NCBI GenBank assembly: GCA_016987375.1
Contig: PJRA01000506.1
Location: forward strand, 3,369-58,956
Length of the DNA stretch: 55,588 bases
Source of the DNA: Brachionus koreanus
Taxonomy: Eukaryota > Rotifera > Eurotatoria > Ploima > Brachionidae
Direction: 5' to 3'
Shown piece after piece: positions 12,008 through 20,497 of this stretch. The notes beneath the pieces are model-generated. The model had not been told where the DNA came from. It did not search any database and saw nothing but the letters and a program-made list of their open reading frames with translations. The position numbers and the translations under genes are program-made. The stretch's first letter is position 1, and each line of letters begins with the position of its first letter.

Positions 12008-13464
12008 ATGAGTAGAAGTTCGAATCAGCAAAACATTCATGATATCGTAGGACAAAGTACGGTTATTGATTTAGAGAGTCAAGCCCGAAACAATTTACAA
12101 ATAGAAAACGAATCAATGATGAATTTTTTAAATACGAATAGCTTAAATGATTTAGTTAACGATGTTGTTAATAATCCGAATCCAAATGAATCACAGCAAA
12201 ATCAACAACAGCACAATCATCAACAAATTAATTATCAAGAACAAAATCCGAGTTTGGCCAATATAGTTGTTCGAGGTCTTCAGTCCAGTTTTCCTTTTTT
12301 GATCATTGCTCTTGTGAAACTGCTTCATCAGCATTTTTTCGGATTTTTAGTTGTTTTAGGTTTTTTAACCACTCAACATTTTGCCAACAGAATTTTAGTC
12401 CAACAAATAGAACTTAAAGTAAATAAATATTTCAAAAAATTAATTAATTTTCTTTATTCGATTCTATTTACAGGATAAAAAAAGTATCAAGACAATTTTT
12501 TTACTCATTGGATACTTAACAGCTCATATTTTAATTTTTTTCAGTATTTTCAAAGAGAATAAATTAGAAAACTGGTAAATATAGATCTTTTAAATAAAAA
12601 AAATTTTGTGATATTAAAAGGAAAAATTAAATTTGTTTGCTTTTGTTAAAAAAAAAGTTAAATTTTCCCAATTTTTTTTAAATTCTTGACCTTATTTAAT
12701 AATTTTTCTTAGTTTAATTTTTTTATCTCCCAATGTAAAAAAAATGGATACATGGAATCTAATATGGGTTGTTGTATGTTCAGATTCAATTTTCAAATTT
12801 ATAATCATGTCTGTAAAAGCAATTTTTACTTTGTACAATTGTTCAATACAAACAAGAGTGAGTTAGCTAGATTTTATGAAATAAACTTGAATTTTTATTT
12901 AAAAGGGAAATTTGTATTCAACTGTAGAAGCATTCGGTTCATTATATCGATCATTTATACCCATTCATCCATGGATATTGTTTCTTTTCCATTTTGAAGA
13001 TACTGATTCATCTCCAAAAACATTACCTTTATTTTTGAGCATTTTTTATGTGATTCTCAAATTGAATCAACTTCACAATTTATTAAATGAATTTATCAAA
13101 TGCATTCGTGACTTTTATCAAGGAATTGTATGAAATTTAGACAAAACTCTATTTGAGAATTAATTTTTATTATTATTTAAGCCATTTGGAACAAATGTAA
13201 TCGTCAATGAATCGGATGAGCAAACATGTCCAATATGCCAAGATAGATTCAAAAATCCGATTAATTTGAAGTGTCAAGTAAATAACGAATTTTATCTAAA
13301 CCAATATTTCCGGTAAATATTTTTCTTAGCATGTATTTTGTTCTGATTGTGTTTCAATTTGGTTGGACAAGGAAAATTCTTGTCCTATGTGTAGAACAAA
13401 GGTATTTATGAATAAACCAAAATATAGAGATGGTTCGACTTCTTTTTCAATACAATGGTTTTAA
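12008..13464 (+). CDS. RNFT: RING finger and transmembrane protein, RNFT1/RNFT2 family (369 aa)
   Basis: Six exons: 12008-12418, 12474-12574, 12713-12857, 12906-13127, 13182-13277 and 13330-13464. Intron phases are 0, 2, 0, 0, 0. The N-terminal ~90 residues are polar and Gln/Asn-rich. Several hydrophobic segments follow (from about residue 95), including GFLVVLGFLTTQHFANR, a LIFLSPNVKKMDTW loop and SLYRSFIPIHPW, all with counterparts in vertebrate RNFT proteins. A C-terminal C3HC4 RING has CPIC (309-312), then CQHVFCSDC (to 332) and CPMC (343-346). The end, YRDGSTSFSIQWF, matches the family's characteristic tail. RNFT proteins are ER-membrane E3 ubiquitin ligases linked to ER-associated degradation. 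ATG 12008 is the first start after stops and is followed by a continuous frame. The RING is split by a 52-bp intron at CQ|HVFC. Confidence 0.9.
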
Positions 13465-14021
13465 TTTTGTTTCTATCAACAATTAAAAGTACATCCATTA
13501 ACATGATTATTTTTATATGTTTTAAAATTATGAAAAGGCTTTGAAATTGTATATAAACATTGAGATTTTAGACAAAACTTTTTGAAAAATTAAAACTATT
13601 TTTATTAAAAATCATGACCGAACTCTTTTACGGTGACCTTAAAATAATAAAGTTATGAACAAAAATTTGTGGTTTTTGAATTTCTAATAAACCTCAAAAA
13701 TAAAGTTTACCGGCCTGCTTTCTTATCTGATGAAATTTAAAAACCAATTCGTAATCAAGTGCAATATTGTTCTAGCTGAAATCATTTACCTATTAAAAAT
13801 TTTTGATTCATATTTTATTTAGTTTCAGGGTTTATTAATAAAAGTTGGCTTTATTAAAAAAAATGAATAGCTTTTTGCTCCCTATAATTTTTAAATTTCA
13901 TGTAATTTCAATTTTCTTTTTAATTAATAAATAATTTGAATTAAAAATTTAATAAATAAATAATTTGAAATTATTGTTTATTATTATATTCTAAAAAATT
14001 AAATAATATCAAATAGTTAAT
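13465..14021. other. 3' flanks between convergent RNFT and Ala-Pro-repeat genes
   Basis: AT-rich spacer between two convergent transcription units. It contains several AATAAA/TTTATT elements usable for polyadenylation on both strands. No other feature was seen. Confidence 0.4.
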
Positions 14022-14471
14022 TTAGAAGAAAGTTCCGAAGCTTCCAAAAGATGAAAAAGAAGCATCTGATGGAGCAGCAGCATATTGAGTTGGATATGAT
14101 GAAAATTCAGCTGGTAAAGCAGTAGCAAATGATGGAAATGAAGCTGGAGCGGCAAATTGAGTACCAAAATAATTGCTATCAAATGAGGGGATTTGAGCAA
14201 AGTTAGCAAAAGATGCATCTAATGGGAATGTTGTTGGGAAAGAGAAATTTGACAAGGTTAAAGCTGGAGCAGCAGATGGAGCTGGAGCAGCTGATGGAGC
14301 AGGGGCAGCAGATGGAGCTGGAGCAGCTGATGGAGCAGGGGCAGCAGATGGAGCTGGAGCAGCTGATGGAGCTGGAGCAGCTGATGGAGCTGGAGCAGCA
14401 GATGGAGCTGGGGCGGCGGATGGAGCTGGGGCAGCAGATGGAGCTGGGGCGGCGGATGGAGCGGCTGACAT
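14022..14471 (-). CDS. Ala-Pro-Ser tandem-repeat protein with Phe-rich C-terminus (149 aa), function unknown
   Basis: Single-exon frame on the minus strand starting MSAA. Residues 5-70 are exactly eleven PSAAPA hexapeptides (18-bp units). The rest is rich in Phe/Ser/Ala/Pro with regularly spaced aromatics (SNFSF, FANFAQ, PSFPSFAT) and ends SFGSFGTFF-stop. No signal peptide, Cys or charged catalytic residues are present. A minus-strand TATAAAAA lies at 14536-14529, and a CTTGATCTTTT motif (plus-strand notation, 14509-14519) sits about 25 bp downstream of it where a start site would fall. The gene is much less AT-rich than its surroundings. A structural, scaffold-like or phase-separating role is conceivable but not shown. 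Confidence 0.75.
   Translation of the reverse strand: MSAAPSAAPAPSAAPAPSAAPAPSAAPAPSAAPAPSAAPAPSAAPAPSAAPAPSAAPAPSAAPAPSAAPALTLSNFSFPTTFPLDASFANFAQIPSFDSNYFGTQFAAPASFPSFATALPAEFSSYPTQYAAAPSDASFSSFGSFGTFF
14262..14459 (-). repeat. Coding minisatellite: 11 units of 18 bp
   Basis: The 198 bp between codon 5 and the LTLSNF segment divide into eleven 18-bp units, each encoding PSAAPA. Units differ mainly at third positions (GCA/GCT/GCC, CCA/CCC), so the peptide is held constant while the DNA varies. This suggests selection for the protein sequence rather than very recent expansion. Confidence 0.9.
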
Positions 14472-15424
14472 TTTTTTTTAATATATTTAAATGTTTGGAA
14501 TTGTTTGGCTTGATCTTTTTTTTTACTATTTTTATACCCAGAGTATTTTAACGCTCGGATAGTTTACTTCATTCAAAAAACTATCAAAGCATTATTTTCC
14601 ATTTATTTAGTTTCAATCTAGGAAAAAAGCAAAAAAAAAGATTAGTTTTAAATTTTCTGAATGATTTTAATTAAAACTTTTATTTTAATTTACCTAAAAA
14701 AGTCTATAAAGAATTTTTCCAAATTGCTTCAATCAGTTTAATGTTTTGGTTTTTTCTATTTTCTATTCGTGTCTATTTTTTTTTAAACAATAATTTATTT
14801 ACTATTTAAAAATATTTAAATGATGTTTGAATTGTTCTTTAGCAATTTTTTCTCTTTTAGTTACATTCCTATTTCTTTTCATTTTCTTGTGTTTTAAGCT
14901 TGTTTTTCAATTAATTAATTATTTTAACGCAAATTCTATCATGAATAAAATAAATGATAGATTTTTGCTAATCTTGTTGATGTAATAAATTCAGCGAAAA
15001 AATAATTTTGTTAAAATGGGATTAATATCAAATTGCTAAGGACAAAAAAAGAATGTTAAATTTCTTAAAAGAAATTAAATCTATTATTCAATTGAAATAA
15101 TTTATATTTAAAAATCAAAGGGCCGGTGCCTTTTTTTATTTTCTATATCATTAGAGCCATTCATCAGATTTCCAAAAATTCAATTTTATCTTAAAACGAT
15201 TATTAATAGTAACAGATTCAGAAAGTTTAGGTCGATTTGATTTTTTTTCTAAAAGATATATAAATTGTCACCGGTCGTTTGAATGTTAATGAAAAGTAAA
15301 TCCTATTTTCAATTGAACGGCAGATGAGCGGTCTTCGTTTCACAAGTCAAAAAAACATATTTTATCAATTGGGAAAATATTTAGTCAGAAAAAATACTTT
15401 TTTAATTTTTTTATTTTTTTTAAA
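14472..15424. other. Intergenic, AT-rich
   Basis: Beyond the core promoter of the upstream gene, no coding or RNA feature is supportable. A plus-strand frame at 14213-14551, rich in Glu/Gln/Met/Leu, is the antisense shadow of the 18-bp repeat. Confidence 0.5.
14509..14536 (-). promoter_or_regulatory. Putative core promoter of the Ala-Pro-repeat gene (TATA box plus initiator-like motif)
   Basis: Minus strand TATAAAAA (14536-14529) precedes AAAAGATCAAG (14519-14509) by roughly 20 bp, and the ATG follows about 40 bp later. The AAAAGATCAAG element recurs just upstream of the 9.4-kb gene (9464-9454), also preceded by a TATTTAAATA box. The start site is inferred, not shown. Confidence 0.45.
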
Positions 15425-15793
15425 TTAAAAACTAAATTGAAAGTTATTAAAAAATGCGGGAATAGGAATATTTGGCATTTGATTTTCGCTGAATGATTCT
15501 TGCAAATTGTTAAAATTGTAATTGAAATTTATTGATTCATTTTTCGGAAAAATAGGGAACTCATTTGAATCTGAACTAAAATATTGATCAAAAGAATCAA
15601 AATTGAATTGCTCATAGTTTAAAAAGTTCAATTCAGGCAAATCTTTTTTAAATGTGTGTTCAGTTTTTGTAGATTCCAATAGTTTTTCTGGTGGACTTGT
15701 GAATTTTTTTGGCTTGCGGCTCGCCGACTCCGGTCCAAGAGCAGGAGAAAAAGTTGGTAGCTCGATACCTGTCTTTGCTATCAATCTTGACAT
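15425..15793 (-). CDS. Small Phe/Asn/Ser-rich protein (122 aa), function unknown
   Basis: Single-exon minus-strand frame starting MSRLIAKTGIELPTFSP. The first half is basic/Pro/Ser (ESASRKPKKFTSPPEKLL). The second half is Phe- and Asn-rich with regular aromatic spacing (NYEQFNFDSFDQYF, NFNYNFNN) and ends PAFFNNFQFSF-stop. No signal peptide, membrane segment or known domain was seen. A CTATAAATA box lies at 15844-15836, about 45 bp upstream of the ATG. Composition, size, orientation and Phe-terminal ending relate it to the genes at 8.9 and 14.0 kb, although direct alignment is weak. The frame is less AT-rich than its flanks and ends cleanly, so it is probably real. Confidence 0.6.
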   Translation of the reverse strand: MSRLIAKTGIELPTFSPALGPESASRKPKKFTSPPEKLLESTKTEHTFKKDLPELNFLNYEQFNFDSFDQYFSSDSNEFPIFPKNESINFNYNFNNLQESFSENQMPNIPIPAFFNNFQFSF

Positions 15794-16961
15794 TTAAAAA
15801 TTTTATTTGGTAAATGAAATAAAAATTTTTGATAGTATTTATAGTTTGCTGATTTTATTTATTTTTAAGCTTGATTTAAAATTCATTTAATGGATCGCGA
15901 TTTTTCATCAATTTTCAATGATAAAATGTATATATAATTAAAGAGAAACTTGAGAAAAGCTTTTTTTGTTGGATATTAATTTTACGTTTATTTAAAATAA
16001 AAACAAATAAAAAATCAAGGAATTTTTTCCTTGCTATTTAAAATATATATATTAAGTAAAATCTAACTTTTACTTTTTATTTCTATATAATAAATTATGA
16101 ATAATTTTTGAAAACATTTGAATCAAAGACAAGGAAAAAAAAATGTAAAAAGGTCTGTGCACATGATAAAGCAACATGTAGGAACGCAATTTTCTATTGG
16201 AAATTCACAGCAATAGCAAATTGAAACTAATAGTAAAAATAATTGAATTATATTTTTATTTATTTAAAATAAAATTAAAACTAATTTACTATTAATTTTT
16301 GGATAAAAATTTGTAAAAACCATTCTTGATTTGTTTGGCTTGATTAGAATGAACCTGGTCGAAAGCAATTCAATTTTTAAGTTTTTTTTAAGAATAAAAA
16401 TTTTTGAGCAAATTTTATTTAAAATTCTGATCAATTAATTTAGAATAAATAAGTTTTTAGTTTAGCAAAAAAGCGTTACAAAAATAAAAACAAAATTATT
16501 TGGTATTTTGATTGAAACAAAAATTGATCAACAATTATTTCAAAAATATTTTATTTTTCATTAAAAAAATAAAAAGCAAGTAAATTTAAAAATTCAAGAA
16601 AAAAAATGGAAAAATGAAATAGGTTTTGTTACAAACAAAGAATTTTTTAATTTTAGCTTTGACTTACTATAAATAATGTTGTATTAGACTGTAGTAAACT
16701 TTTAAAGTTGAAATTCTATTTTAAAGTGTAAAAAAAATGCAATTTTATCAAAATTATTTAAAATAAAAAAAGTGCTTGAAAGATATATTTTTCTGAATCT
16801 AATTTAATTCTTAAAATCCAAAACTAAAAATAATGTGTAATTAACCGCTATTTAAGATATCTTGAACATAAAATTTTTGATTGTTTAGCACCAGAATATT
16901 AATAATTAATTTTGGATATTTTCTCTGTACAACTCACAATTATCATAACCATTTTTAAGCA
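15794..16961. other. Intergenic, AT-rich
   Basis: No feature is supportable apart from the TATA-like element for the upstream minus-strand gene. Long A/T homopolymers predominate. Confidence 0.5.
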
Positions 16962-17249
16962 ATGTGCTTCGATCCATGCACACTCTTGCGAATCAGATTG
17001 AAAACCTTGTACTACAGCATTCTAGACCATATTTGGTTACGCTTAAAAGAACTATTTATTTCAAGGAACACTAGAGAAAGAAAAATTGACCAAAGGAAAC
17101 AAAGAAGAAGAGCTAGAAATAAAAAGTATTCTGAGAGACATCTATTTAGAAAATTTATAGCCAAAGCATCAGCACAAGAAGCTAAACTGTTAGCCCAGGC
17201 AAACCGTTCCTATACCCAGACAAAGCTAATAAATTCTTGTATTGACTAG
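16962..17249 (+). CDS. Basic orphan protein (95 aa), uncertain
   Basis: An uninterrupted frame MCFDPCTLLRIRLKTLYYSI... to TAG. It has an amphipathic/hydrophobic start and a strongly basic centre (RERKIDQRKQRRRARNKK), followed by a helical Ala/Lys/Leu segment. The interval is visibly richer in G and C than both flanks and keeps normal codons in one frame only, which argues for real coding sequence. No family is recognised and no adjoining exon was found. The arginine-rich stretch could serve nuclear or nucleic-acid binding; that is inference only. Confidence 0.45.
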   Translation: MCFDPCTLLRIRLKTLYYSILDHIWLRLKELFISRNTRERKIDQRKQRRRARNKKYSERHLFRKFIAKASAQEAKLLAQANRSYTQTKLINSCID

Positions 17250-18125
17250 CTTGTTTTTAAACTCTTAAAGTATGCTTTAGTAATTTTTGTGTTAAAATTA
17301 CAAAAATGAACTTTCAAGTTTCTTGATTCTGTTTTAATTTCATTTCATTAGATTTTGTTAAAAATTTAAATTTTCTAAAACCTTTAAAAGCAAAATAAAA
17401 TTCAATTATTTCACTACTTTTTAAGTAAAATAGATAAAAATTTTGCAATCTTTTCAACTCATGATAATTTGACCGTTGAAAAAATTTCGTATATAAATAA
17501 AAATCCAAATATTTGTTCAATTATACTATATATTAAATTTTATCTTAGTTCTTAAGCTTCTTAAAACGGAGGCTATTGCAATGCAGACGATTCTAGGGAT
17601 TTTTCTAAAAAATATCCGTGAAAAAATAAATTCCGAAATAAAATGTAAAAGAAAATTTCAAATGCACAACTTTTCCAATACTAACTTACTAAATTTTTTT
17701 TTAACTAATTTTTAAATCTAAATGTAATGCCATTACACTCTTCTTTTTTTTCTCTATATTTTGGTTAGCTTATATGCTAAAAATTTCTAAATTTTTTATT
17801 CCAAATAGATTCCATCAATCATAAATTAAAAAAATATTTTAAGATTTAAAATATCAAGAATACTTTTTTTTTTGTAACTATTTAAAAAAAATTATTTAAA
17901 AAAATATACAAATAAAAACTTATAGTTCTATTTATAATTCATGTAATTTTTAGAATTAATTGTAGCTAAACTTTGTCACTTATTCTAGTCAACATTAAAA
18001 AATATACAATTCGGCAAACAAACTAAATATTTTAAAACACAAAGTTATATTTTAGCTTGCATATAAAAGAAAAAATATTAAAATCTTTTTCAGATAGATT
18101 TTTCAAGAAAAATTATTAATTAAGA
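17250..18125. other. Intergenic, AT-rich
   Basis: Nothing recognised. A minus-strand ORF at 17314-17520 is a Phe/Tyr/Lys string of AT-rich composition without support. Confidence 0.5.
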
Positions 18126-18578
18126 ATGTTTGATTCAGGTTTTATTAAAGATCCTCTCATTGTATATCAATGATTAAATTTATTTTTTTTTAAAGATTTT
18201 GATATTAATTCTCATTCCCACACCCACACAATAGAAACTAATCATATTCCAGTCTGTCATCCAAGTATATAAGCTTATGTTTGATAAACTTCAAAAAAAA
18301 AATTTTTTAATTAAGTGGTATTTGAACGAACAGTTGGTTGTCCAGTCCCAGTGCCTAGTCCGGTTCCAATTGGAATTCCGGTAGAACGACCAGTTGGTAT
18401 TCCAATTCAGGTTAAATGCCCAGTTCCTGTACCTGTTCCACAACCAGTTTTTATTAGACAACCAATTATTGTAAGACAAAGATTTCACCCATATGATGTC
18501 CCTCTTTTTGTATGTTCTGAGACAAGAATTGAAAATGATCCATGTTGTCGTAATAAAAAAGCAGTTCACATTTTGTAA
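18126..18578 (+). CDS. Val-Pro-repeat small protein (about 114 aa), function unknown
   Basis: The only clean assembly found uses three exons: 18126-18138 (MFDS), 18196-18264 and 18316-18578, both introns phase 1 and about 50 bp. The middle exon is polar (SHSHTHTIETNHIPVCHP). The last has alternating Val/Pro/Ile/Pro (CPVPVPSPVPIGIPV, then CPVPVPVPQPVFIRQP) and a C-terminal domain with FVCSETRIENDPCCRN, ending KKAVHIL-stop. Alternating V-P strings occur in alveolins and some extracellular matrix or cuticle proteins, but no such homology is shown and no signal peptide is evident. The first exon, only 13 nt with donor CAG|GTTTTA, is the weakest part. The last exon is secure because its codons stay open and its acceptor is in phase. 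Confidence 0.6.
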
Positions 18579-18605
18579 AAAATTATAAATCAAATATCAA
18601 TTTTA

Positions 18606-20318
18606 TTAGATAAAAGTTATGTTATTTTCGTCAAAAAATGCTAAATAACCATCTTTAGTTAAATATATTTTATTTGGTATCAACCAGTTGTTGTTTTTAA
18701 TTAGAAAAATTTTATTATCAGATAGCAATTTAAAATTCTTTTTGTCAACAATAAAAATTTTTGAATAAGTGGTAACAATCATAAATTCTTGGTATATTTT
18801 TACGTTTAAATATTCACTTGGTACGTGAAGAGGTCTCTGAATTCCTTCAGCTATGATAAATGTGCTTTCATTTAAGTTAAAAATACGAACCAATTTTCCA
18901 GTTTTTTTACAGACTTTTCCTATTTGATACTGATTATTTAAGAACATAAACTCTTCATCACAATCAGCTAAATAATAAAAAAGATCATAAATACATTCAT
19001 CAATCTTAATTTTTTCTTCTAAATTCTGAAGGTTTTCATCATAAGCATCCAGACAAATTGGGCGATTAGAGCTCCAAGTGAGAATTAGCTTACCATCAAA
19101 CAAAAAATTGTCAATATAAAAATTAAAAGTCTTGGAACACAAAAGCTTTGGCCCATAAAGGTCATAGATTTTTAAAACATATTTTGAATCATAGTTGATT
19201 TCGAATAAAAGTCCAATTCGATTTTTTGTGTAATCAATGCGGAAATAATCTATCTTAAACTCGTTTGCAAATTTATGTTGAATGAAGCTATGATTAGTGA
19301 TTGAATCATGCACGAGTGCTTCGTAGTTGAATTCTTTTTCGATTGATTTTAAAAAAATCCAATAAAACCTAGTCGAATAAATAGGCGAAAAAAAATCCAT
19401 AATTTTGTTGAAAGGTGTCCAATTAATCACATTTTCTTCCAAATTAATTGAATGTCTAAAAGAAAATAATTTTGGATAAAAATGAACAAATTTAACTCGT
19501 TGAACCATCGGTATAACATTTTTAAAATAGCCAATTATTTGAATAGATAGTAAAGAGGTTTCACTTGTTTTAAAACTTAATTGTTTAAAATTATTGGAAG
19601 AATATTTTAAAGAAGCCAGTTTTTTAGATTTTAGCTCTTGAATGAGACGATCTCGACAAATATTTATTGAATTGTTTGCATTTAAAATTACTTTCTTTTC
19701 GTCTAAATAAAAATTTTTAATAAAATTTTCATTTGAAATAAAACAAACGGCTTGAGCTAATTTTGAATCTATTTCATTGAAAAAAGTTTCCATATCACAG
19801 AATAATTTTTCCACTTTCACATTTAAAATCTCTATTAAATGATTCAAAATACTAGTCAAAGTTTGTTTATATTCTAAATTTAAATTTTCATTCCAAATAA
19901 CTTGTGCATATTGAAAGCATTTATCGCAATTGAAATTTCCAAAATAATCAATACAAATTTTGCTCGAAAGATGAAAGCAATTTTGACACTTGAAAATTTC
20001 TTTAAAAAGTTCAAAATTTGTGTCATTACAATAATAAGATGATAAAAAAAGCTCCAAAATATTTAGTTTGACATCACAGTGAAATCTTATGAACTTTTCA
20101 TAATTTTTTTTTGATTTTCTAGTGCTAACTGATGAATTTATTTCGTTATTGAAAAATAATTTCCATTTTTTACAATGATAAAAAATTTTAACTTTTTGAG
20201 AATTAATGCAATTCACACAGACAAAATGATGGCATGGTAAAGATAAAAGATTATGATTGAATTGTTCACATTTAGAACAATTTAAGATATCTTTGTTAAT
20301 TTGAAATTTTGAAATCAT
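18606..20318 (-). CDS. TRIM-like protein with degenerate RING (570 aa), intronless
   Basis: A single 570-codon frame on the minus strand. Residues about 14-40 form a RING start: CSKC, then LPCHHFVCVNC matching the usual C-x-H-x2-C-x2-C half. The last Cys pair is not clearly present (only a YHC). At about 110-140 a second Cys cluster (FKCQNC, ICIDYFGNFNCDKC) looks like a B-box or similar zinc-binding unit. A helical, probably coiled-coil region follows to about 260. The C-terminal half has repeated beta-strand-like hydrophobic blocks with YDLYG, LILTWSSNRP and FIVDKKNF, suggesting a propeller (NHL or WD-like). This is the order of TRIM-type E3 ligases. Ligase activity is doubtful if the RING is incomplete. 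Lack of introns contrasts with its neighbours and could reflect retrocopy origin. Confidence 0.65.
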   Translation of the reverse strand: MISKFQINKDILNCSKCEQFNHNLLSLPCHHFVCVNCINSQKVKIFYHCKKWKLFFNNEINSSVSTRKSKKNYEKFIRFHCDVKLNILELFLSSYYCNDTNFELFKEIFKCQNCFHLSSKICIDYFGNFNCDKCFQYAQVIWNENLNLEYKQTLTSILNHLIEILNVKVEKLFCDMETFFNEIDSKLAQAVCFISNENFIKNFYLDEKKVILNANNSINICRDRLIQELKSKKLASLKYSSNNFKQLSFKTSETSLLSIQIIGYFKNVIPMVQRVKFVHFYPKLFSFRHSINLEENVINWTPFNKIMDFFSPIYSTRFYWIFLKSIEKEFNYEALVHDSITNHSFIQHKFANEFKIDYFRIDYTKNRIGLLFEINYDSKYVLKIYDLYGPKLLCSKTFNFYIDNFLFDGKLILTWSSNRPICLDAYDENLQNLEEKIKIDECIYDLFYYLADCDEEFMFLNNQYQIGKVCKKTGKLVRIFNLNESTFIIAEGIQRPLHVPSEYLNVKIYQEFMIVTTYSKIFIVDKKNFKLLSDNKIFLIKNNNWLIPNKIYLTKDGYLAFFDENNITFI

Positions 20319-20497
20319 AAATTGCTAAACAACTACTATAATTTCATCTTAACTACTATCTTTTTTTAAATTAATATAATTTTTTATGAATAAATTAATG
20401 AACACATATTTATGCACTAATATTTTGATTTGGTTATGTTGAAATTAAAATGTCTGATTTTTTTTAATATTTATTTGAATTTTTCAAATAATTTAAT

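Noticed and set aside
14213..14551. Plus-strand ORF rich in Glu/Gln/Met/Leu repeats
   Set aside because: It is the antisense reading of the 18-bp coding minisatellite. The minus-strand frame has the start context, TATA box, a Phe-rich unique C-terminus and a related pseudogene.
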